Notes: generated from the sequence alone by a model not told the origin. DNA of 62,000 bases from Adiantum capillus-veneris (GCA_014529385.2 CM043960.1:118924543-118986542); one strand, 5' to 3'. Counted from the stretch's first letter, positions 31,427 through 46,286 are shown. Numbers and translations: made by a program.

Positions 31427-32277
31427 TGGATGACTTACATATTCAGTGCTGGAATGTGAAAGGATAATTTTGCAAAGAAAAGCACTCTCTTATGGGAGGA
31501 GATCAGAAAAGAAGCTACAAATTGTTGGCTGATCCAGGAGCACCAACTTGACGCTTCTTGTTGCAAGAAGCAAGCTATAGGGAATAAGTTGGTATTCTAT
31601 GGAGATGGTGCTTTGGGGTATAATGGGGTGCTCTCCATTTTTGATAGGGAGTTGGAGCCACAAGTTGTGTTTAACCACGTCTCAGGTAGAGTCCTTGGAG
31701 TAAAGATGAAGTGGGCACACCAGTCTTTCACCATTATCAACATCTATGCTCCTTGTGATGCTAAGGGGAGAGAAAAAATTTGGGTGGATCTCAGAGAACA
31801 ACCTCTTGAAGGTGACTGTTGCATCATGGGAGACTTTAACATGGTTTAAGCTTGCAAGTACAAGACGAGATTGGCTAATCTACTAGCTGGTTCTGAAAAA
31901 TCCAAATGGCAAGCACTTTGCGAGAGATGGTGCTCGATTTTTGGAATGCACGTCCATGGAGTAGCTCTCCTGGCATGACATACACAAGCCTCCAATATGC
32001 CAACAGGGCATCCCATCTAGACAGATGCTACGTCTCCCATCAGACGGACTGGCTTTCCTCAGTTGCGACGCTATGTGTTGATACATCTAAGAGCATGTGG
32101 GATCACTTTCCCTTGAATCTTTACATAGCCAGGGCCAATAAAGGCGCGTGTTCCTCGGAGGGGAAGAAGAAAAATTTAGTCTTAGGGGATCATCTCTTTA
32201 AGGATTCCCTCTTTAGGTCTTTAGCTAAGATGGCCCTTTGCAAGATAAATCAGGATGTGGGAGCTGCTAACCCTTGA
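31426..32277 (+). pseudogene. L1-like endonuclease (EEP) domain, broken
   Basis: IQCWNVKG near 31438 is the start of the exonuclease-endonuclease-phosphatase fold. The frame 31589-31849 contains GVLSIFDRELEP, FTIINIYAPCDAKGREKIW and DCCIMGDFNMV, and the next frame contains SHLDRCYVS and WDHFPLNL, where active copies have SDH. Several stops separate them. Confidence 0.78.
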
Positions 32278-33730
32278 GTGTGGCCCTCTTTGGTGCGTAG
32301 AATCCAATCACCGATTGAACGAGCAGGGCCCAAAGTGAAAAAGGCTCGAGAGGATGCAAACAGGGAGTTGAAGGAAGAAGTAGAGGAACTAGCCAAAGAA
32401 AGCAAGAAGGAAGAGCTCTTGATGAAGAGAACAAAACATGGCCGGAGGCCAAAGCATGTCTCTCTGATTTGCAAGCTAAGGAGACTAATAAGACCAGACT
32501 ACTGGCCAGAGAGTTTGCCCTCAAACTTGAGCCCACTAACCAGGCGCATTTCTTTAGAGCTCTCAAAGTTAAAAGAAGAACGGACTCTATTATAGCAATT
32601 ACTAACGAGACGGGGAATGTAGTAAGAGACCATAATTCTATGGCCAAGCTCATGCTCGACCATCTCAATTAAATTATTGGTCAACCGAAAGTCTACACTC
32701 AGGGGATTGAGAAGGCCAGAGCCCTTTTGCTTGGTATGGTTAAATGTGGCCTATTGTCTACTGAAGCAAAAGCATTGGAGAGGCCAATCTCTGTCGATGA
32801 ATGTTGGATTCCCTTGTAGGCGATGGGGAAGGAAAAGTACCCTGGTTCATATAGTCATGGGAGGATCTTAAATTCCTGATACTGCAACTTACTAACAGGG
32901 CTCTGTTGGAGCAGCAATTGGATGACATCTTGAAAAGAGGATTAATCAAACCTATTCCCAAGTTGGTATGTTGCTCAGCCTATCTCCATGATGAAGATTG
33001 CATGCAAGATCTTTCCTAAAGTGATTTCTCTAAGACTAGCTCCAACCTTGAATACAATCATCACCCCCCACCAACATGGATTCGTAAAAGGTAGGTCAAT
33101 TTATGACAACATCTTGGCTGCCATAGTTGGTATTGAATATGCTTCTTTCACCAAGCAAGAAAGTGTTTCTCCTCTAGCTTGACCTAGATAAGGCTTAGGA
33201 TAGAATCTCATGGTCATATATTAAGGTAATCATGAAGGCTTTGGGATTTGGACCCAAAATGTGTGCAATAGTCCTCACATTGGGGGAAGGAAGTTACTCT
33301 GAGCTCCTCTTCAAGAACAAGATAGTGGGAGGTTTTGAGGCCAAGCGCTCAATCAAGCAAGACTACCCCCTTGCCCTCTTCCTTTTTGGTATTGGCTCTC
33401 ACCCGCTGGTGACCACTTGAGGATAGTGCAGTGAAAGGAGAAACTCAAGATCTTTCACTGCTTGGAGGAAAGGAACTGCTTGCAAAGCTCTTTGTAGATG
33501 ACTCTTTTATCTTTCTCAAAACTAAGTTAGAAACACTAAGAAGAGCCCTTGAGATTGTTCAACTTTTTGCCTTTGACTCTGGCTCAATGTGCAATGTTTA
33601 GAAATCAAGACTGATATCTCTCTCAGAAAGCGACACCTTCGACCCTGCGCATTGGTCATGAGAACTTATGGGCAAGGGATTTGTGTTCAGGCACCTAGGT
33701 GCTCCACTTGGGGTGGGAATTATGGATAAA
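32278..33730 (+). pseudogene. L1-like linker and reverse transcriptase, heavily decayed
   Basis: The linker at 32278-32595 is Lys/Glu-rich. RT traces follow: KVISLRLAPTLNTIITPHQHGFVKGRSIYDNIL (in parts, 33010-33115), a DKA-type motif with stops near 33182, and PLALFLFGIGSHPL near 33375. The catalytic block near 33495 reads LFVDDSFIFL, in which the usual F/Y-A-D-D is altered to F-V-D-D. Confidence 0.7.
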
Positions 33731-33748
33731 TAGAGATTTGATTGGCTT

Positions 33749-34424
33749 TTGACCAAAATAAACAACAAAATGAGAAGATGGAATTTTGTGCTCCTCCGCT
33801 TCCATAGTAGAGTCACGGTAATCAATGCTTTCATGATACCGTACATTTCATTTGTATCACCGTTGCTAAAATTGAGCAAATCCAATTGGAAAGAATTCTT
33901 GAAGCCTATCAAGCGGTTTTTATGGAAAAGAAACATGAAAGCCAAAACCCCTTGCCAATGTGGGAGATGGGAATGGGTAGCAAGACCTAAGAATCAAGGC
34001 AGAATCGAGACTAGTGACCCCATGGTGCATGCAGAAGCTTCGTGTGCCAAACTTGTTGTCTCTTTGACGAACCAGAAACAGGAGTGGGCTATCATGGCCT
34101 AGGATATGATAAACGACACAAAGCTTGCCACAAAAGGGGGCATGTGGAAGAAGACCATTGTGTCAGACAAGATGTTGGCACCTTGTTGGACATCCCTCAA
34201 GCTTGGTGGCTACACAGGGGAACTAGCATGAAAGTGTAACAAAGCAGCCTCAACTATGGAATGGGGGGAGAAGTTCAGATACTTCAAGGATTCCTCCCTC
34301 AATTCATCCCCCTGGCTCTCTAAACTTGGAAGGGGCTCCTTGGACCCCTTTTGGAGGGATGTTGCATGGATAGTGAACAACAAAGGAATCTCTAAACTTT
34401 CTAATCTTTGGGATGACAGAATCT
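33749..34424 (+). pseudogene. L1-like RT C-terminal part, left of the solo LTR
   Basis: The frame 33749-34102 reads TKINNKMRRWNFVLLRFHSR, NAFMIPYISFVSPLLKL and GRIETSDPMVHAEASCAKLV. It is nearly identical to 46805-47158. The sequence runs to DDRI near 34420, where the solo LTR is inserted. Confidence 0.8.
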
Positions 34425-36017
34425 TGTCATAATAATCAATATCTAATTCTCCTAAATGATTTTCTCATATTAAACTGATCATTTAATGTGGGGAAGGCCA
34501 GGGGAGAAAAAGCTAGAATATTGGTTAAGCTAGCAGGCCGGCCACAGTAGGGATCCAAAGGAGGAAAATAGGGATCCAAAGGGGGGGCCATCTGCAAAAG
34601 AGCCATGTGCAACAATGGGCTAAAAAGACCCTAAGGTTCAGCCCATTAAGACTTCCAAAATGCTAAGGTTCCAAAATTCAAAGGTTGTGTCCAAAGGTCA
34701 ACCCAAGGGAAAGTTGGATGCTTTGTGTGTGCCCTAAAAGTCTTTGCACATCCCTACATGGGAGGGGGCGAGCCCTAAAGGTAGGGGATGAGAGAGAAAG
34801 CCACACATACACACACACACACAGGCTCCCTTTACACAAAGGGAATGAGGGACACATGTCAGCTCCCTAGGCAGATGCCCACAAGGTGTGCCCAATTTCT
34901 ATTGGATGACCCTTGAAGTGGACCAATGAAAATTAAGCTAGAGTAAATCTAGTTTAATTAATTTAAAAACATTTAATAAAAGAAACCAATGAGAATTAAG
35001 TCTCCTAGAAGACTATTGGGCAGTCTCCCAAGGGGTCCAATGAGCATTCAGGAGCCCCATGGCTTGTCTGATTCCTATTGGCCAGGAGGCAAAGGGGTCC
35101 AATGAGAGTTTAGTTTAATTATTTAATTACCTAAAGCTCTCACAAAAAGGGGAAAGGGGGACACATGTTAGAAGGCTATCACTTATGCTGCTTAATTGTA
35201 ATTGGCTTGACTTGGGGAGGGCCAATGAGGCTTCAGCAAGAGCAATTAGCAAGAGGGCTCGCCCAAGAGAGAGAGGAGGGCTGATTTTTGGAAGGCATTA
35301 TCACACACACACTCACAGAAGCTCATGTGTGAAGAAAGAGAAGACTATCTCTTCCCAAGCTTTAATGGAGAACTCATCACCTACTCCAAGCTTGTGAGAT
35401 AGAAGCCTACATCAACACTCTCTTGGCATGTGGATGCAAATCCAACCAAGAGCCAAGCTTCAATGCATGCTCATCTCCTCTACCAAGCTAATTACTAAGC
35501 TAAGCTTTGCTACATATGAGTGATTATGTGAGGAGATGTACATCTTTCTCGTAAGATACTCCTTCTTCCTCTCAATCTACTCTCATACCCTGCTAGCTCT
35601 CACCATCTTCGAAGGTGTGTGAGGTCTTGGGTCTGAGAACGGGGATAATTAAAGTTGTATTTGTTAAGTGTTTTGCTTAGTGCATGAAGTTTCCATCTTC
35701 ATTGCACTAGCTAGTCTTGAAGGAACACAAAGAATTGTATTGTACAATGTCTCTCTTGATGGGAGAAACCATAATACAAAGCCTTTTGCAAGGGGGACCG
35801 GCTCCATGAAAATCCGGTCCTCAACTGTTGTCAATAGCTTAATTTCTCTCTCTTTTGAAAGTATTGTCGATGCTATCTAACTAGGTATTATGCTTTTTGT
35901 TGCTCTCTCCACCCAAGCACTCTTGTAATTCTCATTAGGAATCTATTCTAATGAAATGCCCACTATGTTCATGCTAATTTTCGCTACACATAAGTTATTA
36001 GGCCATTAAATGTTACA
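34425..36017 (+). mobile_element. Solo LTR of the chromovirus family
   Basis: This 1593-bp sequence is the reverse complement of the LTRs at 1123-2722 and 51901-53489. It starts TGTCATAATAATC and ends TTAAATGTTACA. No internal sequence is attached. The paralogous segment at 47.47 kb reads straight through (GACAGAAGCTTGTGCTG), which proves the insertion. Flanks are ATCT on the left and AGCT on the right, consistent with a 4-5 bp duplication with one mutation. Solo LTRs form by recombination between the two LTRs of a full element. Confidence 0.93.
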
Positions 36018-36720
36018 AGCTTGTGCTGCCAGAAGAATGTGGAGCTCATGACGTTACAACATAAGATGGGTATATACAAAATTCTTATGATTAGTAGACT
36101 CTTGGAAGTGTTGACATCCTCATTTCCACCTGTTTGCGGATCATGAATAGATTGGAGAGCTTGGCATTGGCCGAAAGACAAAGTGTTCTCGCTTCCCAAT
36201 ACTCAGAGTACTTATAATGTGCTGGTGTACAAAGCGGATTGGTTTGCCCCACTCAAAAAAATTTGGAAGAAAAACTGGTCAAACGAATGCTGGCAAAAGA
36301 GTGTTACTACCATCTTGGAGATTAAAGGGCCTGGATACATAAAGGTATTCATCTAGAAGGTGCTCTAGGGAGACTTGCCGACTAGGATTAAGGTGTACGC
36401 TAGAGGGATCGGCTCTAAAACTTGCTCTGGCTATAGATCAGCTTCCTAACACCACCTTCATCTATTAAAAAAGTATCCTACTTTGCGGGGACTAGCCGCT
36501 CGGGTTTGCAAGTAGGTACGAAGGACTTGGAAGATCATCTTTTTTATGGATGACCTGGTGTTGGGAGGGCGTGGTATCTAAAGTAAGGCCGTTTAAGTGT
36601 GCACACAATTACCATATTGTGCTACCTAAACTAGGTCTATAAGTCCAAGAATCTTTGAGTCTTTGGGGACAAACTGGATGTAGCTCTGTTTTATGATATT
36701 GTGCATTTGAGCATTGAGCT
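36018..36720 (+). pseudogene. L1-like C-terminal part, right of the solo LTR
   Basis: It continues the LINE after the solo LTR: a region near 36340-36430 reads KVFI, LPTRIKVYARGIGSKTC and GYRSAS in the frame of the plant L1 C-terminal cysteine region, with stops. It matches 47482-48190. Confidence 0.7.
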
Positions 36721-37829
36721 TATACATGTTTGTAGACCCCAATATATTTTCACATTTTGTATCAAACTCGGGTTAATTTGGGATCTGCATGGGCATGCAT
36801 TGCATAAGTATGCATGTTTAACATGATTTTATGTCTGCTGCATCTGGATGGTTGGTTACTGCTTGAAACATTGAATATTATTTATAATTGAAATTTGAAT
36901 GCTTGGTCCCTGTTTTGCGGGAAGCTTAAAAGTCTGCTTGGTATTCTATGACCTAGATTCTGTCTTTAACTTAGAGAGCTAGATAGTGTACATCTTAGGA
37001 AGGAAACTCAAGTTCAACTCTAGCGGTAGTGCAGTGATAGTTTTGAGAAGGAGAGAACAAAAGTGTTTTTGCCATGCTAAAAGAATTAGGGTTTAGTGTC
37101 TTTTTAACTACTAAAATGACAATGTCCTGGCTAGACTCTGTGACTGCCTTAAAGGGAGTCGATGTTGAATTTTGAAAAGTTTTAGTAACACGGAGGAGTT
37201 TTAGAATTTGGATCTATAAATCCAGGAGACTTTCAAGTTTGACCTTTTTTTCTTCGCATTGCGAGCACGAAGTGTATAAGATGTATTCTGCCAGAATTAG
37301 AGAGAAAGAATAGAGAGATAGAGGTCTTGAGTTCAATTCTCATTGGATAGATCTTTAAGATCTCGTGGATTTACCCCTACGCAATTTAAGAAACTATAAA
37401 AGGTGGGAACAAGGTCTTTATAGACCATATATGATTGGAAGAAAAAAATTAATTAAAAAAAAACGTAGTTCTGGTTGACAGCTATGAACCGCCGCGAGGG
37501 GGAGCGTGCATGAGGAGAGAGAGAGTCATCAGGACGCTGGAGGGGGGATGAAGAGAGCGAGGGAGTCCATACTTCCCTCAGTGAGAGAGAAGGACCGCGA
37601 GGAGGAAGGCGGCCCCGGGTGCGCATCAATGGAGAGAGAGAGAGAGCGTGAGCCCGAGACGAAGAGTGAGAGCCGAAGGGGGTGGTTGCAGAGGGATGCG
37701 ATGGGGGAGAAAGGTTGCAAGTTAGAGAGAGGGAGAGAATGCGTTTCTGTGTAGAGAGAGATAGTGAGATCTATTCTGGAGTGCAGGAATTTGAGAAAGT
37801 GAGAGAAACTAGGAGTGTCTGTGTGTCAC
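36721..37829. repeat. Non-coding part of a duplicated segment (copy A)
   Basis: It matches 48449-49508 with few differences, including an A-rich stretch near 37442-37465 and a GA-rich stretch from 37500. At 36731-36739 it has TGTAGACCC, the empty target of the 245-bp MITE at 48204-48448. The GA-rich open frame at 37506-37754 is shared by both copies but is low complexity and is not called a gene. Confidence 0.8.
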
Positions 37830-38052
37830 ATAGATGCGTGTAGTGATCATAGAGAGAGAGACATTGAATGGATAGCATATCTGTGTTTCTGTGTGTATAA
37901 GGTCATTTGTACGAGAGTTATATTAGTAGAGAGATGAAGAGAGAGAAAATCCTCTGTGCAATGCTAATTGGAGAGAGAGAGAAGAGCGCCAATGCTTGTG
38001 ACTGTGTGTGTGAACTTTAGAGAGAGCGAGATAGATCCTGTTATAGCGCCAA

Positions 38053-38102
<50 letters not shown>

Positions 38103-38818
38103 TTCTTGCTGTAGTGCTAGGGAGAGAGAAATAGAGTAGCCAAGTAGTTCGAGAGAGAAAAGAACATCGATTGCAGGGTATAATAATTGTGTGTGTATTG
38201 CTTGGAAACATTGTGTGTGTTGGGTAGAGAGACAATCGTGTCCGTAGCATAACGAGGAAGAGATAGGGTAAAGGGGCCAATAAAAAACCAGGGCCCCTTA
38301 ATGAGACACAAGATGGGGACCGGGTAAGGCCAAAATAGAGACAACTTTGAACGAATGAAAAGCTAATTTTACAACGTGGATTAAACAAGAGTCCGTGTTT
38401 GTTTTTGTCTTTTTACAAATTCAAGCCTCAGCCAGTAAAGGTGCACGGTGGCTTACAACTTGTCCACGACTAGTTTTCAATATAGCTTTACAAGGGAAAA
38501 CTTTTGGTGCTTTCTCGTCCTACCCACGATCCAAGATTTGCACCATTATTGGACATCCTGCATAATAAATTGCACGATCAGTAATGATAGCGTAGCAAGA
38601 AGATAAATGAGTAGTTACAGATCAACACAAGATTAGGTGCTCTACCACTCTACACAATCCACAAACCCAAGCTGAGAAAAAGCATTAGACGCAATCCAAA
38701 CTCTACACAGTCCAAAGACCCAAGCTTAGAAGAAGCATTACAGACAATAACTACTCTGCACTCTGTGTAGTTCAACCAAATAGCCCTGCACTCTGTACAA
38801 TCCTCCTAAACTTGGAGG
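37830..38818. other. No gene; GA-rich stretch then plain DNA
   Basis: GA-rich interrupted repeats run to about 38160, with a pure (AG)n at 38056-38098. The remainder to 38818 has only TCTACAC/AACCCAAGCT repeats (near 38640-38740) and no gene. Confidence 0.55.
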
Positions 38819-39821
38819 TTGCATCTGGCAATTGATAACACACATGCTGCAGTACAAGTCATCTGCAGTACACTTACCTGCACCATTCTCACCTTGCCGC
38901 CATGGCTTCTAAAAGACCAGCAACAGAAAGCAGGAACATCAGAGTCTAGGACATTGAAGGAGTCAACAGACTTTTACAACCAACAATGCAGCACTCACCA
39001 AATGGCAACTTCAAGTGCACCCTGTGAATGCAAAGCTTGTCTGATAGAGAGACATCCACAACTAGAGGCCTTTTTGTGCACATCCCTTCTCTTGCATAAG
39101 AGTGGCGGAAGAGTGTGTTGTTGTGGTAAAGTTCATGTGTTACCTATATTTATGTGCAAGCACCCTCGCAAGAAAGCCCCATTCATTTCACCCAAACTTC
39201 CCATTTCAACCACAAGCCAAACACCAACCGAAAACCTCCCTCAGGATCCTCCAAGACAAGCTCCCAAAAGGAAATTTTCAGTAAAAGAGTATTCCAAACT
39301 GCTGGAAAACATATCAGACTAGAACAGTTTGGTTTACACAAGAGGTAAGCTTAACATGTTCACATCTATTTTTTGGTTGTATTGCTTTCATTAATTTTTC
39401 ATCTTTTGCTTATGTCCTTATGGTAAACTTCTCAGATTAGGTCGTTGAAATGGGCAAGAGGAAGCAAGCAAACCAGACACCAACATCATCCAAATGTGGC
39501 TATCCACATACAGACCATTTCCATCCAATTTCAAAGACCACATCACCAGCAAAGTGCAAGAAGAGAGTGCATTTTACTCCTGCTAGAAGTAATGTTCACA
39601 TTCAATCACCAACGAAGGACAAGGGTCAAATGTCAAGGAGATACGCCACTGCCATTCCAATCCCACCAAAAAATCCTCGAAGAAGCCATGGTATAGCACT
39701 AACTTCAGCACTCAAAATAGCAAACATGCAAAATCGTACAACGAGCAAAAGACCACCATTGGTAAAACAGGCCAAGGCGAATTTTCCACCAACAAGAGCA
39801 TCATCAAACTTCCAAACATAG
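38819..39821 (+). CDS. Two unidentified frames upstream of the pogo-like transposase
   Basis: The first frame (38819-39322) contains a Cys-rich stretch (CECKACL, then CCCGKVHVLPIFMCKH) and a basic Pro-rich tail. The second (39450-39821) is basic and Ser/Thr/Pro-rich (MGKRKQANQTPTSSKC). A plausible donor (GTAAGC at 39345) and acceptor (TTCTCAG near 39430) lie between them. They may be 5' exons of the transposase gene, whose own frame lacks an early ATG, or unrelated. No family is recognised. Confidence 0.3.
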
Positions 39822-39848
39822 GCAGAATTTGTAGAGAACTGTTGTCAC

Positions 39849-41921
39849 TTGGCGCAAGAAGATGAAGGACAGCCAATCAAGCCAGTACAAAAGCGAAATA
39901 AGTGCACAGTTTTGAGATGGACAGAGAAGGACATGGAAAAAGCATTACAAGCACGAGATGAGGGTCTTTCCCTATGGAAATGCTCTTTACAGTTTGGAAT
40001 CAGCCGATCTGCTATAACAAACTGGGAGGAAGGCAGGACTCAAGAGAAGAAGAAAGGCCCACCAACTCAGCTAAGTTCTCAAGAAGAAGATGCGCTTTTA
40101 CAATGGATTTTCTTGAAGTGTGAATCAAGCCATGGTGTGTCTGTACTAGATGTTAAGCTAAAAGTCGCCGAAATATGTCAAACCAGGCATACAATGTTCT
40201 CTAATGGAATACCAGGAAAGAGTTGGTGGGAAGGGTTTCGGAGAAGACATCCTAACCTTGTGTTTAGAGTGTCCGAAGGACTAGACCAATCAAGAGCAAG
40301 CAGATTTCTCCCAGAAATTGTCAAATCACTTCATGACAACCTCAAGAATCTTTATACAGAACACAAATACCCCTCTACCAACATATGGAATGTAGATGAA
40401 ACTAGATTTCAAGGCTCCAGGGACAAGGGTATGAAGGTTCTTGCAAAGAAAGGGGCAAAGGTAGTATACGGGGTTACTTGCGATTCACGCGAGTGGATGA
40501 CGGTACTGTGTTGTGTGAATGCTGCAGGAAGCGCAATTCCCTCATATTACATATTTAAAGGCAGTCGTATCATGGGCAACTATATTCAGCATTGCGAACC
40601 TGGAGCAGCAATGGCGATGAAGAAGAAGGCTTGGATGACTGGGGAGCTTTTTGTAGCGTGGCTGCTCCATTTTGACAAATTCATTACCAAAACTGTGGGT
40701 AAGTCTAGTAGGCATCTTCTCATCCTAGATGGGCATGGAAGCCATGTCTCCCTAGATGTAGTAAAAAAGGCTAATGAAAGGGAATTGACACAATTACTCT
40801 ACCGGCACATACGTCACATAGACTTCAGCCCTTAGATGTAAGTGTGTTCAAGTCACTAAAAGTGCAATTTCGACGGGAAAGAGACATTTGGCAACAAAAA
40901 TCTTCATCAAGGCAAGCTTCAAAAACAGAAATTGCATCTATTGTGGCAAAGGCAATCAAATCCTCTTTCACGCAATCTAATATCAAGGATGGCTTCCGTG
41001 CAACTGGTATATGGCCATTGGATTCAGCAGCTATTCGTTTCGAGGGAATGCCAAGCAGTCATATCACACTGGTGGAAGATTCTACAACAGAAGCAACCAG
41101 AGAAGATCAGTCCTACAATGATGAAAATCCATCTCAGGTACCCAACACCCCATTGCATTCAAACATGGAAGATGATGCAATTTTCGCTTTAAATAATTTG
41201 GCAACTCAGCTTGGTGTGGATATATCACAAACACAAGGAGAGGTGGATCAAGCAATGTTGTTCACACAATTAATGGAAGCAGACAACTTATCTACTTTTC
41301 AGGATGCTTCACATGAAGACCTATGTACAGTTGAGGTAGTGTACACAATTAATACAGATCTCTCAAGCACATTGGCCGAAAACCCTCACACAAGCAATGA
41401 GATGGACACTCCAGTAAGGGATCAAACCAGGACACACAATTTTGGAATGGAAAAAAAACATCCATTGGATCTCACCCAGTCAAGGAAGATGAATGAGAGC
41501 ACACGTATCATTGATCTTCTGCAAATACCAAGGACTGAGGTTTGTGTGAGACAGGTGCATCGAGAAGCCTTTGTTGACTACACCAATAGTCTTATTCTAA
41601 CATCTTCCCAATATATGGAAAGTATGAAAGCCAAAACAGCAAAGAAGGAAGAAATTACAAAGGCAAAGGAGACAAAGCATGTAGAAAAGGAACAAAAGAG
41701 GGCTCAGACCATAACAGAAAGGGAGGCAACAAAGAAAAAAAAGGCTTGAAGCACAGGAAGCAAGGAAATCCCGAAAGAATTGGGAGATCCAACAACAAGA
41801 TTTTGAGACACAGTTAAGGTCTGTATTGTGGGAGGGTGGTCCTACAGAAGATCTATACCGAAGGCCACTTCATGTTGATCAAAACTATCATGCATTTGCA
41901 CGAAGCGCCAGCAACGACTAA
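39849..41921 (+). pseudogene. Pogo/Tigger-like DDE transposase with A-run frameshifts
   Basis: The N-terminal psq-type helix-turn-helix reads WTEKDMEKALQARDEGLSL, then FGISRSAITNWEEG. A CENP-B-like helix-turn-helix includes SWWEGFRRRHPNLVFRVSEG. The DDE_1 core has the first Asp in NIWNVDETRFQGS and the second in LLILDGHGSHVS. The third Asp (PLDVSVF, codon 40835-40837) is read only in the next frame, because of a one-base shift near 40775-40780 (GAAAGG). The C-terminal frame runs 40844-41749. A second shift in an A8 run near 41732 restores a longer tail to about 41921. Otherwise the protein is well kept, so recent decay or sequencing error in A runs are both possible. No terminal repeats were found. 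Confidence 0.85.
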
Positions 41922-42464
41922 CACATTCTTGACTTCCTTTTTGATATGATAAGTATTTTTGTCTTTCTGGTTGGTAACATCCCTAAGTACTCAGTTTGAT
42001 ATTCTCGTAACACCCCAATATATCTACTTCTACTACATATCTTTCATGTTGGTACCCCAATGTATTTACCGGTCTTATTTTTCTTCAATATACATCCCGT
42101 GCGGCGATCCCAGTTTACATATGCTCTATGTATCAAGGATTTTGAATTATGTCCTTACCCAAAGCGCACATCTTGTGCAATGGTCAAGCCATATTTTGGT
42201 GAGCTTATCCACTTTCTATCTGTCTCAAGTGTCAATGCAACACGGTAGTTTGAATGTTACATATATTACCACCTTGTCATCAAATTCATTTTGTTTTACT
42301 TTGCATTTTAGAAAGCCTTTTACATTCCATAGGTAAAGAAAATTCTTTATTTCAAGTGCTGAGACTGATTATAAAACATGGTCGCTTATTCACAAACAGT
42401 AAGACACCACCACACAATAAAGTCAAACTTAGGACTTCCTAAAATACCATTGCTAAGTGAGGAC
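41922..42464. other. No gene recognised
   Basis: AT-rich DNA downstream of the pogo-like gene. The short frames 41959-42336 and 42060-42248 have no motif. A terminal inverted repeat for the pogo-like element was looked for and not found. Confidence 0.5.
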
Positions 42465-43270
42465 AAGCCTCACCCGATCAATTTCCGCACAGGTGCACAA
42501 ACCCTGATGCCAATGTAGAAACCTTCCTGGTGCAGCTGAGACAAGACGACATTGCTGCAAAATTCACATATCAACACATTAGCATACCAAGGAGGCTTGG
42601 ACATAGGCATGCCTTGAAGACAAGGGAAAAAATCACATAAAATGAAAGCGTAGGCAGCTACCTCATGGGCGAAGATTGAAAGGGGCACCAATTGTTCAAT
42701 GGCTGCTTGAATCTCTACCTGCATTTTGTCATGCAGATTCAATCTGGTTTCTACGCCTGAGGATTTGCAGGGTGACAAGAAATGTAGTCAGCTTAGCCTA
42801 CTTGGCCAATTGGGCTCTATGGACTGTAGGGCTAGCAAGGCGTGTATGCTCACATGGGCACTATCTGCTCAATCCAGGATGGGGCTGCAGAGGGACTGTA
42901 GTTGAGAATGCAGGCATAGCAAGGGCAGCAGTGCTGCTTTTTGTGACTCCTCGAGGCGGGAGATGAGACTACTGTAGCCGATGGGATCCAGCTGGGAATC
43001 ACCTAAGAGAGAGTGATCCAGGTCATGCATGGCATCGAAGACTGTCAACACAGCAAAAGCAGGGGCAACGACTTTGTCAATGCCACTCGGAAGCTCATCC
43101 ATGACCTTTGTCAAGGCCTTGTCTTGTAAAGATCATCCTCGAGCTCCCTACCTTGTAAACATCATCCTCGAGCTCCCTACCTTGTAAACATCATCCTCGA
43201 GCTTGAGGAATGTGTGTATCACCATGACTATCCCGGGCACTCCGAAGCCTTGACATCACTGCATTGTCCA
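42465..43270 (-). pseudogene. Eroded protein-coding sequence of unknown family
   Basis: On the minus strand conserved-looking protein runs almost without introns: FGVPGIVMVIHTFLKLEDD (about 43240-43190), then ALTKVMDELPSGIDKVVAPAF and DPIGYSSLISRLEESQKAAL (frame 43114-42869), then VETRLNLHDKMQVEIQAAIE, FAHEVAAYAFILCDFFPCL and PPWYANVLICEF (frame 42778-42470). The frames are joined only through frameshifts, and a 29-bp repeat disrupts the start. The DP.GY...LI.RLEE part recalls EXO70 proteins, but no defining EXO70 motif is visible, so the family stays open. Confidence 0.4.
43123..43204. repeat. 29-bp tandem repeat inside the eroded gene
   Basis: Units at 43123, 43152 and 43181 (the last partial) begin CTTGTAAASATCATCCTCGA. 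Since 29 is not a multiple of three, the repeat breaks the frame on the minus strand. Confidence 0.92.
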
Positions 43271-43379
43271 GCGAAGTAGGCATCTCTCTGTTGTTAACAT
43301 TTATTATAGCTTATGCTTGATAAGCTCCGCAACAAACATGAAAGACGCAACCAAAGCCTTGAGGCTTGCGAGCTGGCTG

Positions 43380-46217
<2,838 letters not shown>

Positions 46218-46230
46218 GACATGGCCATGC

Positions 46231-46285
<55 letters not shown>
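46218..46285. repeat. Right LINE target duplication and (AG)n
   Basis: GACATGGCCATGCGT (46218-46232) is followed by (AG)n to 46285. It is the second copy of the LINE target duplication with its attached microsatellite. Confidence 0.88.

Positions 46286-46286
<1 letters not shown>

Larger units (their letters stand above)
31000..36720 (+). mobile_element. Decayed L1-like LINE containing a solo gypsy LTR
   Basis: It includes an ORF1 end (about 31170-31425), an endonuclease start (MDDLHIQCWNVKG near 31426), RT remnants (32.9-33.7 kb), the RT C-terminus (33733-34424) and, beyond the solo LTR, the C-terminal cysteine region (about 36018-36600). All parts have stops and frameshifts. The segment from 33733 on recurs at 46790-49508. 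Confidence 0.75.

Noticed and set aside
37506-37754. GA-rich 82-residue frame conserved at 49267-49473 as a gene
   Set aside because: It is conserved only because the whole segment is duplicated; the composition is low-complexity Arg/Glu and the non-coding flanks are equally conserved.
42869-43114. Definite EXO70 gene
   Set aside because: Only a short DP.GY...RLEE stretch resembles EXO70 and no defining motif is present; kept as an unidentified eroded sequence.
43123-43204. CRISPR-like or regulatory array
   Set aside because: Three head-to-tail 29-bp units without spacers are a simple tandem duplication, and the genome is a plant.
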